A stretch of DNA of 64,000 nt from Pseudomonas lini (GCF_030812475.1 NZ_JAUSSR010000016.1:83363-147362); one strand, 5' to 3'. Positions 17,569 to 26,767 are shown, counted from the stretch's first letter. Made by a program: numbers and translations. The notes: generated by a model not told the origin, from the letters alone.

Positions 17569-18384
17569 TCACTGCGCGCCGCTTTCCTGCTGCTCAACGG
17601 TTTTCTTGTGCATGACCGCGGCCTTGACGGCCTTTGCCCCGGTCCCCGGGTCGGCACCATAACGGGCGCTCAATTCAGCGTAGGCGGGCTCGCGCTTGAA
17701 GCGCTTGAGCTCGGCGCCGAAGCGCTGTACCAGCAGGTCCATGCCCGCGTTGCGACGCACCGCCAGGAACTGGCTTTGCTGGCTTATGACGACCGGGTTT
17801 TCCGTGATCTTGTGGCGAATGTTCAGTTCGTCGAGCAAATGCTGGCCGACGCGGCGGTCAGTGATCAGCAGATCGATCCGTCCGCGCACCAGTTTGCCGA
17901 AGTTGGCCTCATGACTCGGTGCCGGCTCCCGGGTGAATAGCGTTGATTCCCGAAAATCCGAGCTGTACAGATACCCTGGCGAGGTGCCGACGGTCAGGCC
18001 ACGCAATTCTTCCAAGGTCTGAAATGGATGGGGCCGCGCGTTGGCATAGAACATCACGAACTCGACTTCCGAGAGGGGTTCGCCAGGGTAGAGGAGGGTC
18101 GCGTCGCGTTCCTCGCTGTGGAAAATATCCAGTGCGCCGTCCGCCTGCCCCTGTTCGAGCATCGACAGGCAGCGTTTCCACGGCAGGAACTGCCAGTCGA
18201 CTTCTATACCCAGGCGCTTGAAGACAATTGCCGTGGTTTCGTAATCCAGGCCCAGGGCTTTGCCGTTTTCTTCATACACGTATGGCGCCCAGGGTTCTGT
18301 GACAATGCGCAGTTTCTCGCCCCGAGCGGCAAAGCTCAGGCAAGTAAAAAGCATGACTGTCAGCAACTGGGAGATAAGGGGCAT
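17569..18384 (-). CDS. Periplasmic amino-acid-type solute-binding protein, orphan
   Basis: A 271-residue protein of the periplasmic binding protein type 2 (SBP_bac_3) family. A signal peptide (about 1-22) precedes EKLRIVTEPWAPYVYEENGKALGLDYETTAIVFKRLGIEVDW, the typical first lobe, and later GLTVGTSPGYLYSSDF. No permease or ATPase gene is next to it, so it may be an orphan receptor or serve a distant ABC transporter. The ligand cannot be told. The neighbours face the same way but are separated by 88 nt and 221 nt. Confidence 0.8.
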   Translation of the reverse strand: MPLISQLLTVMLFTCLSFAARGEKLRIVTEPWAPYVYEENGKALGLDYETTAIVFKRLGIEVDWQFLPWKRCLSMLEQGQADGALDIFHSEERDATLLYPGEPLSEVEFVMFYANARPHPFQTLEELRGLTVGTSPGYLYSSDFRESTLFTREPAPSHEANFGKLVRGRIDLLITDRRVGQHLLDELNIRHKITENPVVISQQSQFLAVRRNAGMDLLVQRFGAELKRFKREPAYAELSARYGADPGTGAKAVKAAVMHKKTVEQQESGAQ

Positions 18385-18472
18385 GGCCTGAGGTTAGTAC
18401 TCTCAAGGCTTAATGAGAAGCGCTGGCATGCATGTTTAACGCTGACTTTCAGGGATATTGTGCGCAAGGCCT

Positions 18473-19552
18473 CTATTTGCAAGATGAATTGAGCAAGTGA
18501 TCGTGAATGGCTTTGCATCGACTGCCCAGAATCAGCCGTACCAGGTCCCTGTCAAACCAGCGTTCGAGCAAGTGCTGAGTGACCGGCTTGCCAAGGCGTT
18601 CTTCCTGATTCTGCAGCGCTTTTTCCCACCACACCGGTCCACATGCCTGGTCGAACTCATTGGGGTGCTCATAGCAGCCGTAGAGGATTTCGCGGATGAA
18701 CTGACGCAGATGTGCAGGCAATGCCAAGGTGATGAGCTTGTAGAGCAATCGCTGGGTCCGAGGTGGGCGCGGCAGGTGCATCGTCACCCGGCGCGTGTCA
18801 TCCAGTGCCGCCTGGCTTGTCGGGTTCCTGGCGTGTTTGGCCACCCAGGCTTTGACCTTGGCCCTGAACAGCTGCTTGCGGCTCCAGTAATGATGGATCA
18901 GGTCCGGACACTTTTTGACCTGCATGCTGCGATAGGCCGCGACCGACAGGCAGAATTCCTCGAGGGTATAAGCCCCCCGTGCCATGGGAAACAATTCGTC
19001 GATCAGGGCAATGGAGAGGTCAAGCACTTGAGCGTCCTGCCGATGCAAGCCGATCACGCCGGAATTGAGCAGCATCATCTGATCGTCTGCCAGCCCCCTG
19101 TCCGCGAGCGTGGCCGACAGTGCGCTGTAGAGGACATTCTCTTTATTCGTACCGTATCGGGTGTAGTAGTCGTTGCACAGCAGGGTGCCAGGCTGCACGC
19201 GATCGAACAATTCAATCGGTGAGCGATGAAAGAAGGTGTCGGTGTCGATCAGCAAGGCGACCGGCGACTCTTCGAGCACTTGGCGCAATGCGACATGCTT
19301 GGCTCGAAAATGATAACCGTGGGGTGCGTTCCAGCGTTGACGAGTCGCGTCGTCGAGCGTGCGCACGCGTACCGGCAATCGCGCGTAGGGCTGGGGATTG
19401 TCAGTGAATACCTGGATGTCCAGCGCTGCGTGGGGGGGCTCGCGCAACCAGGCCAAGGCACTGGCGATGCTGAACAGCGCTTCCTGATGGTAAGTCTCGG
19501 CACCGAATATCAGATAAACAAGCTGCGGACGTGGTGGGGACGGCTCAGTCAT
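18473..19552 (-). CDS. Putative glycosyltransferase-like protein
   Basis: The 359-residue protein has the look of a nucleotide-sugar transferase fold: LVYLIFGAETYHQEALFSIASAL at the start, a DxD-like metal motif in LLIDTDTFFHRSP (Asp103, Asp105), and LLNSGVIGLHR later. No signal peptide or membrane span is evident. I do not recognise a named family and its acceptor is unknown. The start at 19552 (MTEPSPPRPQ) is uncertain; an ATG at 19564 adds four residues. The metF terminator lies directly upstream, so it must have its own promoter or depend on readthrough. Confidence 0.65.
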   Translation of the reverse strand: MTEPSPPRPQLVYLIFGAETYHQEALFSIASALAWLREPPHAALDIQVFTDNPQPYARLPVRVRTLDDATRQRWNAPHGYHFRAKHVALRQVLEESPVALLIDTDTFFHRSPIELFDRVQPGTLLCNDYYTRYGTNKENVLYSALSATLADRGLADDQMMLLNSGVIGLHRQDAQVLDLSIALIDELFPMARGAYTLEEFCLSVAAYRSMQVKKCPDLIHHYWSRKQLFRAKVKAWVAKHARNPTSQAALDDTRRVTMHLPRPPRTQRLLYKLITLALPAHLRQFIREILYGCYEHPNEFDQACGPVWWEKALQNQEERLGKPVTQHLLERWFDRDLVRLILGSRCKAIHDHLLNSSCK

Positions 19553-19580
19553 GGGGAACAACATTCCATGGGCTGTTGAA

Positions 19581-19608
19581 TGTAAAAGGCCCTCAGAAGA
19601 GGGCCTTT
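19581..19608 (-). terminator. Rho-independent terminator of metF
   Basis: AAAGGCCCTC pairs with GAGGGCCTTT around a 4-nt loop, with a T-rich end on the minus strand. It begins 20 nt past the metF stop. Confidence 0.88.
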
Positions 19609-19627
19609 GGGTACGACGTGGTCACTG

Positions 19628-20473
19628 TCAGCGCGGTAGCTTCAAGTTGTTCCACACGGCCAGGCTCGCCTCGGCCTGGTTAAGGGTATAGAAATGTAGG
19701 CCCGGTGCCCCGCCCTGCAATAAACGTTCACACATTTCTGTGATGACCTGCTCGCCGAAACGCTGAATGCTTGCCGTATCGTCGGAATAGGCTTCCAGCT
19801 GCTTGCGGATCCAGCGCGGGATTTCCGCGCCGCAGGCATCGGAGAAACGTGCGAGCTTGCTGTAGTTGGTGATCGGCATGATGCCCGGCACGATCGGGAT
19901 GTCCACGCCCAACGCCTGCACTCGCTCGACGAAGTAGAAGTAGCTGTCGGCGTTGAAGAAGTACTGGGTGATCGCACTGTTGGCGCCGGCGTTGGCCTTG
20001 CGCACGAAGTTGGTCAGATCGTCTTCGAAGTTGCGCGCTTGCGGGTGCATTTCCGGGTACGCGGCGACTTCGATGTGGAAATGATCGCCGGTTTCTTCAC
20101 GAATGAAGTCAACCAGGTCATTGGCATGGCGCAATTCACCGCTGGCCATGCCCATGCCCGAAGGCAGGTCACCGCGCAGGGCAACGATACGGGTGATGCC
20201 GGCTGACTTGTATTGCTTCAGCAGGCCGCGCAGGTCGTCCTTGCTGTCGCCAACGCAGGACAGATGCGGTGCGGCAGGTATTTTGACTTCGCTTTCGAGC
20301 TGCAACACGGTGCTGAGCGTCCGATCACGGGTCGAGCCGCCAGCGCCGTAGGTGCAGGAGAAAAAATCAGGGTTGTACGCGGCCAGCTGACGAGCAGTAG
20401 CGAGCAGTTTTTCATGCCCAGCATCGGTCTTCGTAGGGAAGAACTCGAAGCTGTAGCGACGGTCTTGGGACAT
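19628..20473 (-). CDS. metF: 5,10-Methylenetetrahydrofolate reductase
   Basis: MetF reduces 5,10-methylene-THF to 5-methyl-THF, the methyl donor for methionine synthesis. The 281-residue length and the sequence (YSFEFFPTKT at the start, CTYGAGGSTRDRT, ALRGD, NPDFFSCTYGAG) fit the FAD-dependent family. The second of two close ATGs is chosen because AAGGA then sits 7 nt ahead. It lies downstream of ahcY on the same strand, a common arrangement linking homocysteine recycling to remethylation, although a 201-nt gap with a REPIN separates them. Confidence 0.95.
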   Translation of the reverse strand: MSQDRRYSFEFFPTKTDAGHEKLLATARQLAAYNPDFFSCTYGAGGSTRDRTLSTVLQLESEVKIPAAPHLSCVGDSKDDLRGLLKQYKSAGITRIVALRGDLPSGMGMASGELRHANDLVDFIREETGDHFHIEVAAYPEMHPQARNFEDDLTNFVRKANAGANSAITQYFFNADSYFYFVERVQALGVDIPIVPGIMPITNYSKLARFSDACGAEIPRWIRKQLEAYSDDTASIQRFGEQVITEMCERLLQGGAPGLHFYTLNQAEASLAVWNNLKLPR

Positions 20474-20514
20474 GGTCATATCCTTGGAAGCGCGTAGGGC
20501 GGAGGCTGGCCCCC

Positions 20515-20614
20515 TGTAGGAGCGAGCTTGCTCGCGAAAAACGTAAGAGCAACGCGTTCATCCAGACAGCACGCGTTATCGTTTACGTCCATCGCGAGCA
20601 AGCTCGCTCCTACA
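20515..20614. repeat. REPIN between ahcY and metF
   Basis: Inverted pair of TGTAGGAGCGAGCTTGCTCG elements around a loop holding GTTATCGTTTACG. Confidence 0.92.
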
Positions 20615-20674
20615 GGAGAGCAGGCGACGCGGTGCGCAGGACACACCGCGATCGCCAGCAAAACCTGCGGCGAA

Positions 20675-22084
20675 TCAGTAGCGGTAAGCGTGCGGTTTGA
20701 ACGGGCCTTCGACCGTCACACCGATGTAGTCGGCTTGAGTCTTGGTCAGTTGAGTCACCACGCCGCCGAAACCGCGGACCATTTCCAGGGCCACTTCCTC
20801 GTCGAGTTTCTTCGGCAGTACTTCAACCGTCAGGCGCTCGGCTTTCTGCTCTGGCGACAGGTCGGCGTATTTCTGGCCGAACAGGAAGATCTGCGCCAGA
20901 ACCTGGTTGGCAAACGAACCGTCCATGATGCGGCTCGGGTGACCGGTGGCGTTGCCCAGGTTAACCAGGCGACCTTCGGCCAGCAGGATCAGGTAGTCGT
21001 CGTTCTGGGCGTCGAACGCGCCAGGACCGGTACGGTGAATCTTGTGAACCTGTGGCTTCACTTCTTCCCATGCCCAGTTCTTGCGCATGAAAGCGGTGTC
21101 GATTTCGTTGTCGAAGTGGCCGATGTTGCAGACGACAGCGCGCTTCTTCAGGGCTTTGAGCATGTTCGCATCGCAAACATTGACGTTGCCGGTGGTGGTC
21201 ACGATCAGGTCGATCTTGCCCAGCAGCGCTTTGTCGATGCTTGCTTCGGTACCGTTGTTGATACCGTCGATGAATGGCGATACCAGCTCGTAGCCGTCCA
21301 TGCAGGCTTGCATGGCGCAGATCGGGTCGACTTCGGACACCTTGACGATCATGCCTTCCTGACGCAGGGACTGGGCCGAGCCCTTGCCTACGTCACCGTA
21401 ACCGATGACCAGCGCTTGCTTGCCGGACAGCAGGTGGTCGGTGCCGCGCTTGATCGCGTCGTTCAGGCTGTGACGGCAGCCGTACTTGTTGTCGTTCTTG
21501 CTCTTGGTCACCGAGTCGTTGACATTGATGGCCGGGATTTTCAGCTCGCCCTTGGCCAGCATGTCCAACAGGCGGTGAACGCCGGTGGTGGTCTCTTCGG
21601 TCACGCCGTGGACGCGGTCCAGGATCGCCGGGTATTTCTTGTGCAGCAGCTCGGTCAGGTCGCCGCCGTCGTCGAGGATCATGTTGGCATCCCAAGGCGC
21701 GCCATCTTTCAGGATGGTTTGCTCCAGGCACCACTCGTACTCTGCTTCAGTCTCGCCTTTCCAGGCGAACACCGGGATGCCGGCAGCGGCGATCGCGGCA
21801 GCGGCCTGATCCTGAGTCGAGAAAATGTTGCAGGACGACCAGCGCACTTCGGCACCCAGGGCAACCAGGGTTTCGATCAGCACGGCAGTCTGAATGGTCA
21901 TGTGGATGCAGCCGAGGATCTTCGCGCCTTTGAGCGGTTGCTCGACAGAGTACTTGCGGCGCAGACCCATCAGGGCTGGCATTTCGGATTCGGCGATGAT
22001 GGTTTCGCGACGGCCCCAGGCAGCCAGGGACATGTCGGCGACTTTGTAATCGTTAAAATCTGCAGGCGTGATAACAGCGCTCAT
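20675..22084 (-). CDS. ahcY: S-adenosylhomocysteine hydrolase (adenosylhomocysteinase)
   Basis: AhcY splits S-adenosylhomocysteine into homocysteine and adenosine, clearing the inhibitor made by methyltransferases. The 469-residue NAD-dependent enzyme shows HMTIQTAVLIETL, the substrate region NVNDSVTKSKNDNKYGCRHSL, and the NAD motif VIGYGDVGKGSAQSL. The C-terminus VEGPFKPHAYRY carries the family lysine and tyrosine. GGAGG sits 6 nt before the ATG. An SAH riboswitch occupies the leader, so expression should rise with SAH. Also called sahH. Confidence 0.98.
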   Translation of the reverse strand: MSAVITPADFNDYKVADMSLAAWGRRETIIAESEMPALMGLRRKYSVEQPLKGAKILGCIHMTIQTAVLIETLVALGAEVRWSSCNIFSTQDQAAAAIAAAGIPVFAWKGETEAEYEWCLEQTILKDGAPWDANMILDDGGDLTELLHKKYPAILDRVHGVTEETTTGVHRLLDMLAKGELKIPAINVNDSVTKSKNDNKYGCRHSLNDAIKRGTDHLLSGKQALVIGYGDVGKGSAQSLRQEGMIVKVSEVDPICAMQACMDGYELVSPFIDGINNGTEASIDKALLGKIDLIVTTTGNVNVCDANMLKALKKRAVVCNIGHFDNEIDTAFMRKNWAWEEVKPQVHKIHRTGPGAFDAQNDDYLILLAEGRLVNLGNATGHPSRIMDGSFANQVLAQIFLFGQKYADLSPEQKAERLTVEVLPKKLDEEVALEMVRGFGGVVTQLTKTQADYIGVTVEGPFKPHAYRY

Positions 22085-22110
22085 GAAGAGCCTCCATTCG
22101 TAATGTATGC

Positions 22111-22202
22111 GAATGGGCGCCGTTGTGCGTTTAGTGTCTGGCCGTGGCCAGGCAACGCCCCATCCGAGCCTGACAGGTCGAACCTGCTGCAGCGCCCCTC
22201 GG
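22111..22202 (-). promoter_or_regulatory. SAH riboswitch in ahcY leader
   Basis: The minus-strand leader carries the S-adenosylhomocysteine riboswitch pattern: CCGAGGGGCGCUGCAGC at the 5' side, the closing CAGGCUCGG, and downstream AACGGCGCCC at 22114-22123, which can form the pseudoknot with the GGGGCG region. It ends 26 nt before the ahcY start, close to the ribosome site. This RNA class is known upstream of ahcY in pseudomonads and switches genes on when SAH builds up. The class is called by eye from sequence and context. Confidence 0.85.
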
Positions 22203-22236
22203 ACAGGTGGCGGGAAAACGGTATCAAGTACAGGTT

Positions 22237-22252
22237 ACCGTTTTGAAACGGT
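22237..22252. promoter_or_regulatory. Palindrome upstream of the SAH riboswitch
   Basis: ACCGTTTTGAAACGGT has 7-bp perfect arms and lies 35 nt upstream of the riboswitch, in the probable ahcY promoter. A second small inverted pair, ACGGTA and TACCGT, overlaps it at 22219-22241. It may be an operator; no regulator is known. Confidence 0.3.
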
Positions 22253-22404
22253 GGCGATTATAGCGGGCTATTCTTATCTTCCAAAGCGTTTCCGTTGATC
22301 AATGTCCGAACGGTAATCGAGGCCATAGGCGATGCTCAATAGAGCTCTGGCCCGGGCTCTGCCATGATGGCCGGCATCAATCGGCAAGACGGTCAGGAGT
22401 GAAC

Positions 22405-22803
22405 ATGAATTTCCACACCCGCAAATGGGTAAAACCTGAAGACCTCAACCCCAACGGCACATTGTTCGGTGGCAGCCTGTTGCGCTGGCTCGACGAAGAA
22501 GCGGCGATCTATGCGATTGTCCAGCTGGGCAACCAGCGAGTGGTCACCAAGTACATTTCCGAAATCAACTTCGTCAGCGCCTCGCGCCAGGGCGACATCA
22601 TCGAACTAGGCATCACCGCCACCGAGTTCGGTCGCACTTCGATCACCCTGAAGTGCGAAGTGCGCAACAAGATCACCCGCAAAAGCATCCTGACGGTGGA
22701 CAAGATAGTCTTCGTCAACCTGGGTGAAGACGGCTTGCCCGCCCCCCACGGCCAGACCGAGATCAAGTACGTCAAGGATCAGTTCAGGGACAAGGACGAG
22801 TAA
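22405..22803 (+). CDS. Acyl-CoA thioesterase (hotdog fold)
   Basis: A 132-residue single-domain hotdog thioesterase of the YciA-like acyl-CoA hydrolase group; such enzymes release CoA from acyl-CoAs in the cytoplasm. The pattern NPNGTLFGGSLLRWLDEEAAIYA (residues 13-35) includes the GG and Asp of the active site, and SEINFVSASRQGDIIEL follows. The ATG at 22405 is preceded by AGGAG at a good distance; a GTG at 22399 is possible. The exact chain-length preference cannot be read from sequence. Confidence 0.88.
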   Translation: MNFHTRKWVKPEDLNPNGTLFGGSLLRWLDEEAAIYAIVQLGNQRVVTKYISEINFVSASRQGDIIELGITATEFGRTSITLKCEVRNKITRKSILTVDKIVFVNLGEDGLPAPHGQTEIKYVKDQFRDKDE

Positions 22804-22811
22804 TGCGAGTC

Positions 22812-22987
22812 CGTAGGAGCTGGCTTGCCAGCGAAGGCGCCATAAGCGTCCCTACAGAAATCCGGGAACCCCCAGAAACCCCAGAACCCCCAGAAACCTA
22901 AGAACCTTCAGAACCCTAAGAACCCTCCAGAACCCTAAGAACCCCCAAAAACCGAGTCGCCCCCTTCGCCAGCAAGCCGGCTCCTAC
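22812..22987. repeat. REP pair enclosing a 9-nt tandem repeat
   Basis: A REP at 22812-22837 and an inverted REP at 22964-22987 flank an unusual loop of about 125 nt filled by the tandem repeat at 22866-22947. Confidence 0.8.
22866..22947. repeat. Degenerate 9-nt tandem repeat
   Basis: Nine consecutive units of the form GAACCCYNA (GAACCCCCA, GAAACCCCA, GAACCCTAA and so on) run head to tail; one unit has 10 nt. The strand is almost free of G and T beyond the unit positions. No reading frame of note crosses it. Confidence 0.85.
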
Positions 22988-23069
22988 AGCCGTTTGTTTA
23001 TCCGAACACTGAACAGCTCCGCCCCCCGCGTGTCCTAACTACATCGCACGCCACCGGTTCCGGAGCCAT

Positions 23070-23957
23070 ATGGACACGCAAAAAGACGGCAAGACCCCGA
23101 ACCTCTCGGCGCAAGAGAAAAAAGAAGTCGACAAGAGCCAGCCCCCGCGCGCCGCGGTACTGCACGAAATCATCCGCGCCCAGGGCGACCTGGAGCTCGA
23201 GCGCAGCGTCGCCGCCCTGTGGTGGTCGGCCCTCGCGGCCGGCCTGACAATGGGGCTGTCGCTGATGGCCATGGGCCTGCTCAATTCACGCCTACCGGAC
23301 GGCGAAGGCTTCAAGGTGATTGCCAGCTTCGGTTACTGCGCGGGTTTCCTGGCAGTGATTCTCGCCCGTCAGCAGCTTTTCACCGAGAACACGCTGACGG
23401 CGGTCCTGCCGGTCATGACCAAACCTTCACTGAACAATTTCGGGCGATTGCTGCGTCTGTGGTCGGTGGTGCTGGTGGGCAACCTGTGCGGCACGATACT
23501 GGTGGCTTATGTGATGCTGCACCTGCCGATTTTCGACAGCAAGACTGACCTGGCCTTCCTCGATATCGGCCGCAAGATCATGGAGAACGACGCCAGCCAG
23601 ATGTTCGCCAAGGGCATCGTGTCAGGCTGGATGATCGCGACCATGGTCTGGATGATCCCGTCCATGGAGAGCGCCAAGATGTGGATCATCATTCTCATCA
23701 CCTACCTGATGGCGCTGGGGGACTTCACCCACATCGTGGTCGGTTCGGCCGAGGTGTCGTATCTGGTGTTTGCCGGCGAGTTGCCGTGGAAGGACTTCTG
23801 GCTGATATTCGCCGGGCCGACGCTGGTGGGCAATATCATTGGTGGCAGCTTTATTTTCGCGCTGATCAGCCATGCGCAGATTCGCAGTGAAAGCGGGCCG
23901 CCAAAGGAATCTGCGGATCAAGCCCAGGAACCTGACCCGCAGAAAACCAGGAAGTAA
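23070..23957 (+). CDS. Formate/nitrite transporter family protein (YfdC-like)
   Basis: A 295-residue channel-like inner-membrane protein of the FNT family, nearest in layout to E. coli YfdC, whose substrate is not certain. A charged cytoplasmic N-terminus (about 1-45, with DTQKDGKTPNLSAQEKKEVDKS) precedes six hydrophobic segments beginning at LWWSALAAGLTMGLSLMAMG. The motif FGYCAGFLAVILARQQLFTENTLTAVLPV and later GDFTHIVVGSAE fit FNT proteins. GGAG lies a few bases before the ATG. The convergent antiporter gene ends 1 nt after its stop. Confidence 0.85.
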   Translation: MDTQKDGKTPNLSAQEKKEVDKSQPPRAAVLHEIIRAQGDLELERSVAALWWSALAAGLTMGLSLMAMGLLNSRLPDGEGFKVIASFGYCAGFLAVILARQQLFTENTLTAVLPVMTKPSLNNFGRLLRLWSVVLVGNLCGTILVAYVMLHLPIFDSKTDLAFLDIGRKIMENDASQMFAKGIVSGWMIATMVWMIPSMESAKMWIIILITYLMALGDFTHIVVGSAEVSYLVFAGELPWKDFWLIFAGPTLVGNIIGGSFIFALISHAQIRSESGPPKESADQAQEPDPQKTRK

Positions 23958-25223
23958 TCAGTGATGCCCGGCCTGTGCCACTGGTGCAGGCTCATCACGG
24001 GTGACCTGTTTGACCAGCTTGCCGATGCTCAAGCCCTGCAACAGGATCGACGACAGCACCACGATGTAGGTGATGCTCAACAGCAAATCGCGCTCGGGAC
24101 CCAGCGGCAAGGCCAGGGCCAGCGCCACTGAAACACCGCCACGCAACCCCCCCCAGGTTAGAATCCGGATCGTCCCGCGTGGGACAGTGCGCCAGCGCCG
24201 CAACAAGAGGATGGCCGGTGCCACCGTCAGCAGGCGCGACAGCAGAATCGCCAAGGCCAGCAAACTCGCCGCCAGCACATGCAGCCAGTTGAACGGTAGC
24301 AGCAACAGCTCCATACCGATCAGGGCGAACAGCAGCGCGTTGAGCATGTCGTCGAGCAACTCCCAGAAACCGTCCAGGTATCTGCGGGTCATGTCGTTCA
24401 TCGCCAGGTTGCGACCCAGGTTACCGATGATCAGCCCGGCGACCACCATCGCGATCGGCGCGGAAACGTGCAACTCCGACGCCATGGCCGATCCACCGAT
24501 CACCAGCGCCAGGGTGAGCATGACCTCGATCTGGTGCTGTTCGATGCTCTTGATCATCAGGTACACCAGATAACCGATCAGCCCACCAAACAGCACGCCG
24601 CCAATCGCCTCGTGGGCGAACAGCATGGCGGTGGCGCCGAGGGTTGGGGTTTCGCCCAGTTGGGCGATGCCGAGCAGCACGGTGAACACCACGACCGCGG
24701 TGCCATCGTTGAACAGCGACTCGCCGACGATGGTGGTTTTCAGTGGCTTGGACGCATTGGCGGTCCGCAGCACACCGAGCACCGCGATCGGATCGGTGGG
24801 GGAGATCAGCGCACCGAACAGCAGGCAATAAAGAAAGCTGACGTGCCAGCCAAACAGGGCAAAAATGTAGTAGGCCAGGCTGCCGATCACGACGGTGGCG
24901 ATCAACACGCCGAAGGTCGCCAGCAGGCCGATCGGCCAGCGGTAGCTGCGCAGGTCATTCAAGTTGACGTGCAGGGCGCCGGCGAACAGCAGGAAGGACA
25001 GCATCCAGTTCATCAGCAGATCGCCGAAGTCGATCTGGCCGATCAACTGTTGCACACGTTCTTCCAGGCCCGGATAGCCGATAAAGCTCAGGCCTTGCAG
25101 CAGCAGCGAGAATATCAACGCCGTGACCATGACGCCGATGGTCGGGGGCAGGCCGATGAAGCGGAAATTCACATAGGTGAGCAGTGTGGTGAGGCAGATA
25201 AACGCAGCGACAAGTTCAAGCAT
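23958..25223 (-). CDS. Na+/H+ antiporter, CPA1 family
   Basis: A 421-residue cation:proton antiporter of the NhaP/NHE (CPA1) type, with about twelve membrane segments. The ion-binding region is seen as LISPTDPIAVLGVLRTANASKPLKTTIVGESLFNDGTAVVVF, which holds the conserved Asp and the GESLFNDGTA motif. A later GGLRGGVSVALALALP matches the Arg/Gly region of transmembrane helix 11. It probably serves pH and sodium balance. It is convergent with the FNT gene, with no terminator visible between the stops. Confidence 0.92.
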   Translation of the reverse strand: MLELVAAFICLTTLLTYVNFRFIGLPPTIGVMVTALIFSLLLQGLSFIGYPGLEERVQQLIGQIDFGDLLMNWMLSFLLFAGALHVNLNDLRSYRWPIGLLATFGVLIATVVIGSLAYYIFALFGWHVSFLYCLLFGALISPTDPIAVLGVLRTANASKPLKTTIVGESLFNDGTAVVVFTVLLGIAQLGETPTLGATAMLFAHEAIGGVLFGGLIGYLVYLMIKSIEQHQIEVMLTLALVIGGSAMASELHVSAPIAMVVAGLIIGNLGRNLAMNDMTRRYLDGFWELLDDMLNALLFALIGMELLLLPFNWLHVLAASLLALAILLSRLLTVAPAILLLRRWRTVPRGTIRILTWGGLRGGVSVALALALPLGPERDLLLSITYIVVLSSILLQGLSIGKLVKQVTRDEPAPVAQAGHH

Positions 25224-25292
25224 CCGGGGTCCTTGGATGGAGAGGTAGGGGGGAACGGGGTTGTAACATTGGGCAGTTACACCGCGTCAACT

Positions 25293-25387
25293 TCTTCGCG
25301 AGCAAGCCCGCTCCCACATGGGTTTCGGTTGTACCCAGAATCTGTGTTCACTGGAGATCCAATGTGGGAGCGGGCTTGCTCGCGAAA
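25293..25387. repeat. REPIN between MFS and antiporter genes
   Basis: An inverted REP (25293-25318) and a direct REP (25363-25387) of the TGTGGGAGCGGGCTTGCTCG type. Confidence 0.9.
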
Positions 25388-25412
25388 GCAGTGTCCGCCG
25401 CGATGCATTTAT

Positions 25413-26582
25413 TCAGCCGGACACATTGACCGCAGCCGCACCGCGACGTTGCAAGTAGATGAAGAAAAGCGCCACCAGCACCGTCAACCCACTGACCAGC
25501 GCTCCCGTCCACGGCAGGTCCGCCAGATCCGCCCCACTGGCTACCACCAACCCGCCAATCCATGCGCCCGCCGCATTACCCAGATTGAATGCGCTCTGAT
25601 TCAGCGTCGAGCCAAGGTTCGGCGCCTCATGCGCCTCATCGATGATCAGCAGTTGCAGGATCGGGCACAGCGCAAACGCGAAAACCCCCCACAACACCAA
25701 CGTGATCGCCGCCGGAATGACCGAATGGCTGGTCTGGCTGAAAGCCGCCAGGACCACGACTACCGCCAGCGCCATGCCCACCAGCGACGGCAACAAGCGA
25801 CTGTCCGCCAGTCGCCCGCCGAGCATGCTGCCCGCGGTCAGACCAACCCCGAACAACAGCAGCATGATCGTCACCCCGTGAGGGCTGACGCCGGTGATGT
25901 CCTGAAGAATAGGGGCGATATAGGTAAACACGCTGAACAGGCTGGTCGACGCCAGCACGCTCATGCCCAGCGCCAGCAACACATTGACCTTGCCCAATAC
26001 TTTGAATTCACTGGCCAGGTTGGCCTTGTCCATCGTGATGTCTTTAGGCAGCCAGACCCACTGCGCGATCGCCGCGAGCACGCCGATCACTGACACGACC
26101 CAGAAGGTCGAACGCCAGCCGGCGTACTGTCCTAGCGCGGTGCCCAAGGGCACGCCGAGCACGTTGGCCAGGGTCAGGCCGGTAAACATCATGGCAATCG
26201 CCTGGGCGCGTTTGTTCGGTGCCACCAACCCGGCCGCGACGACCGAGCCGATGCCAAAGAAGGCACCATGGCACAGCGCAGTGATCACGCGCGCGGCCAT
26301 CAGCGTGGCGTAGTTCGGCGCCAGGGCGCAGAGGATATTGCCCAGGATGAACATCAGGGTCATGCCCAGCAGCGTCGCTTTGCGCGGCATATTGGCGGTG
26401 CCGACCGCGAGGATCGGTGCGCCGAACACCACGCCCAGGGCATAACCGGTGATCAGCAGGCCGGCGTGGGGGATGCTCACGGCAAGGTCGCGGGCGACGT
26501 CGGGCAGCAGGCCCATGATGACGAATTCAGTGGTTCCGATGCCGAATGCGGCAACAGCGAGGGCAAGCAAGGCGAGTGGCAT
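25413..26582 (-). CDS. MFS transporter, DHA1 drug/sugar efflux type
   Basis: A 389-residue major facilitator with twelve membrane segments, of the AraJ/YdhP-like DHA1 group, often annotated as an arabinose or drug exporter. The opening LALLALAVAAFGIGTTEFVIMGLLPDVARDL is characteristic, as is RVITALCHGAFFGIGSVVAAGLV in helix 4-5. The substrate is unknown. The ATG at 26582 is preferred to a TTG two codons upstream. No regulator gene lies next to it. Confidence 0.87.
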   Translation of the reverse strand: MPLALLALAVAAFGIGTTEFVIMGLLPDVARDLAVSIPHAGLLITGYALGVVFGAPILAVGTANMPRKATLLGMTLMFILGNILCALAPNYATLMAARVITALCHGAFFGIGSVVAAGLVAPNKRAQAIAMMFTGLTLANVLGVPLGTALGQYAGWRSTFWVVSVIGVLAAIAQWVWLPKDITMDKANLASEFKVLGKVNVLLALGMSVLASTSLFSVFTYIAPILQDITGVSPHGVTIMLLLFGVGLTAGSMLGGRLADSRLLPSLVGMALAVVVVLAAFSQTSHSVIPAAITLVLWGVFAFALCPILQLLIIDEAHEAPNLGSTLNQSAFNLGNAAGAWIGGLVVASGADLADLPWTGALVSGLTVLVALFFIYLQRRGAAAVNVSG

Positions 26583-26767
26583 GCGCAAGGTCTCTGTGGG
26601 TGGTCTTGACGCTTTGATCAGGCATACGCATGCCGATGACCGTTCTCGACGAGAGCGGACGGTGGCAGGAATTATTGGAATTAGTCTGTGCGCAACTGAG
26701 TGCGGCGTGGTCGTTTGCAGTATAAACAGCTGCGGACATATGGCGAATCAATTCTCTGCCGGGCCCC

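Noticed and set aside
20625..20660. Hairpin after ahcY as terminator
   Set aside because: CGCGGTG/CACCGCG stem lacks a T-run; not convincing as a Rho-independent terminator.
20528..22246. 572-codon open frame opposite ahcY
   Set aside because: High-GC shadow frame antisense to a clear housekeeping gene; composition is His/Gln/Val-rich with no recognisable domain.
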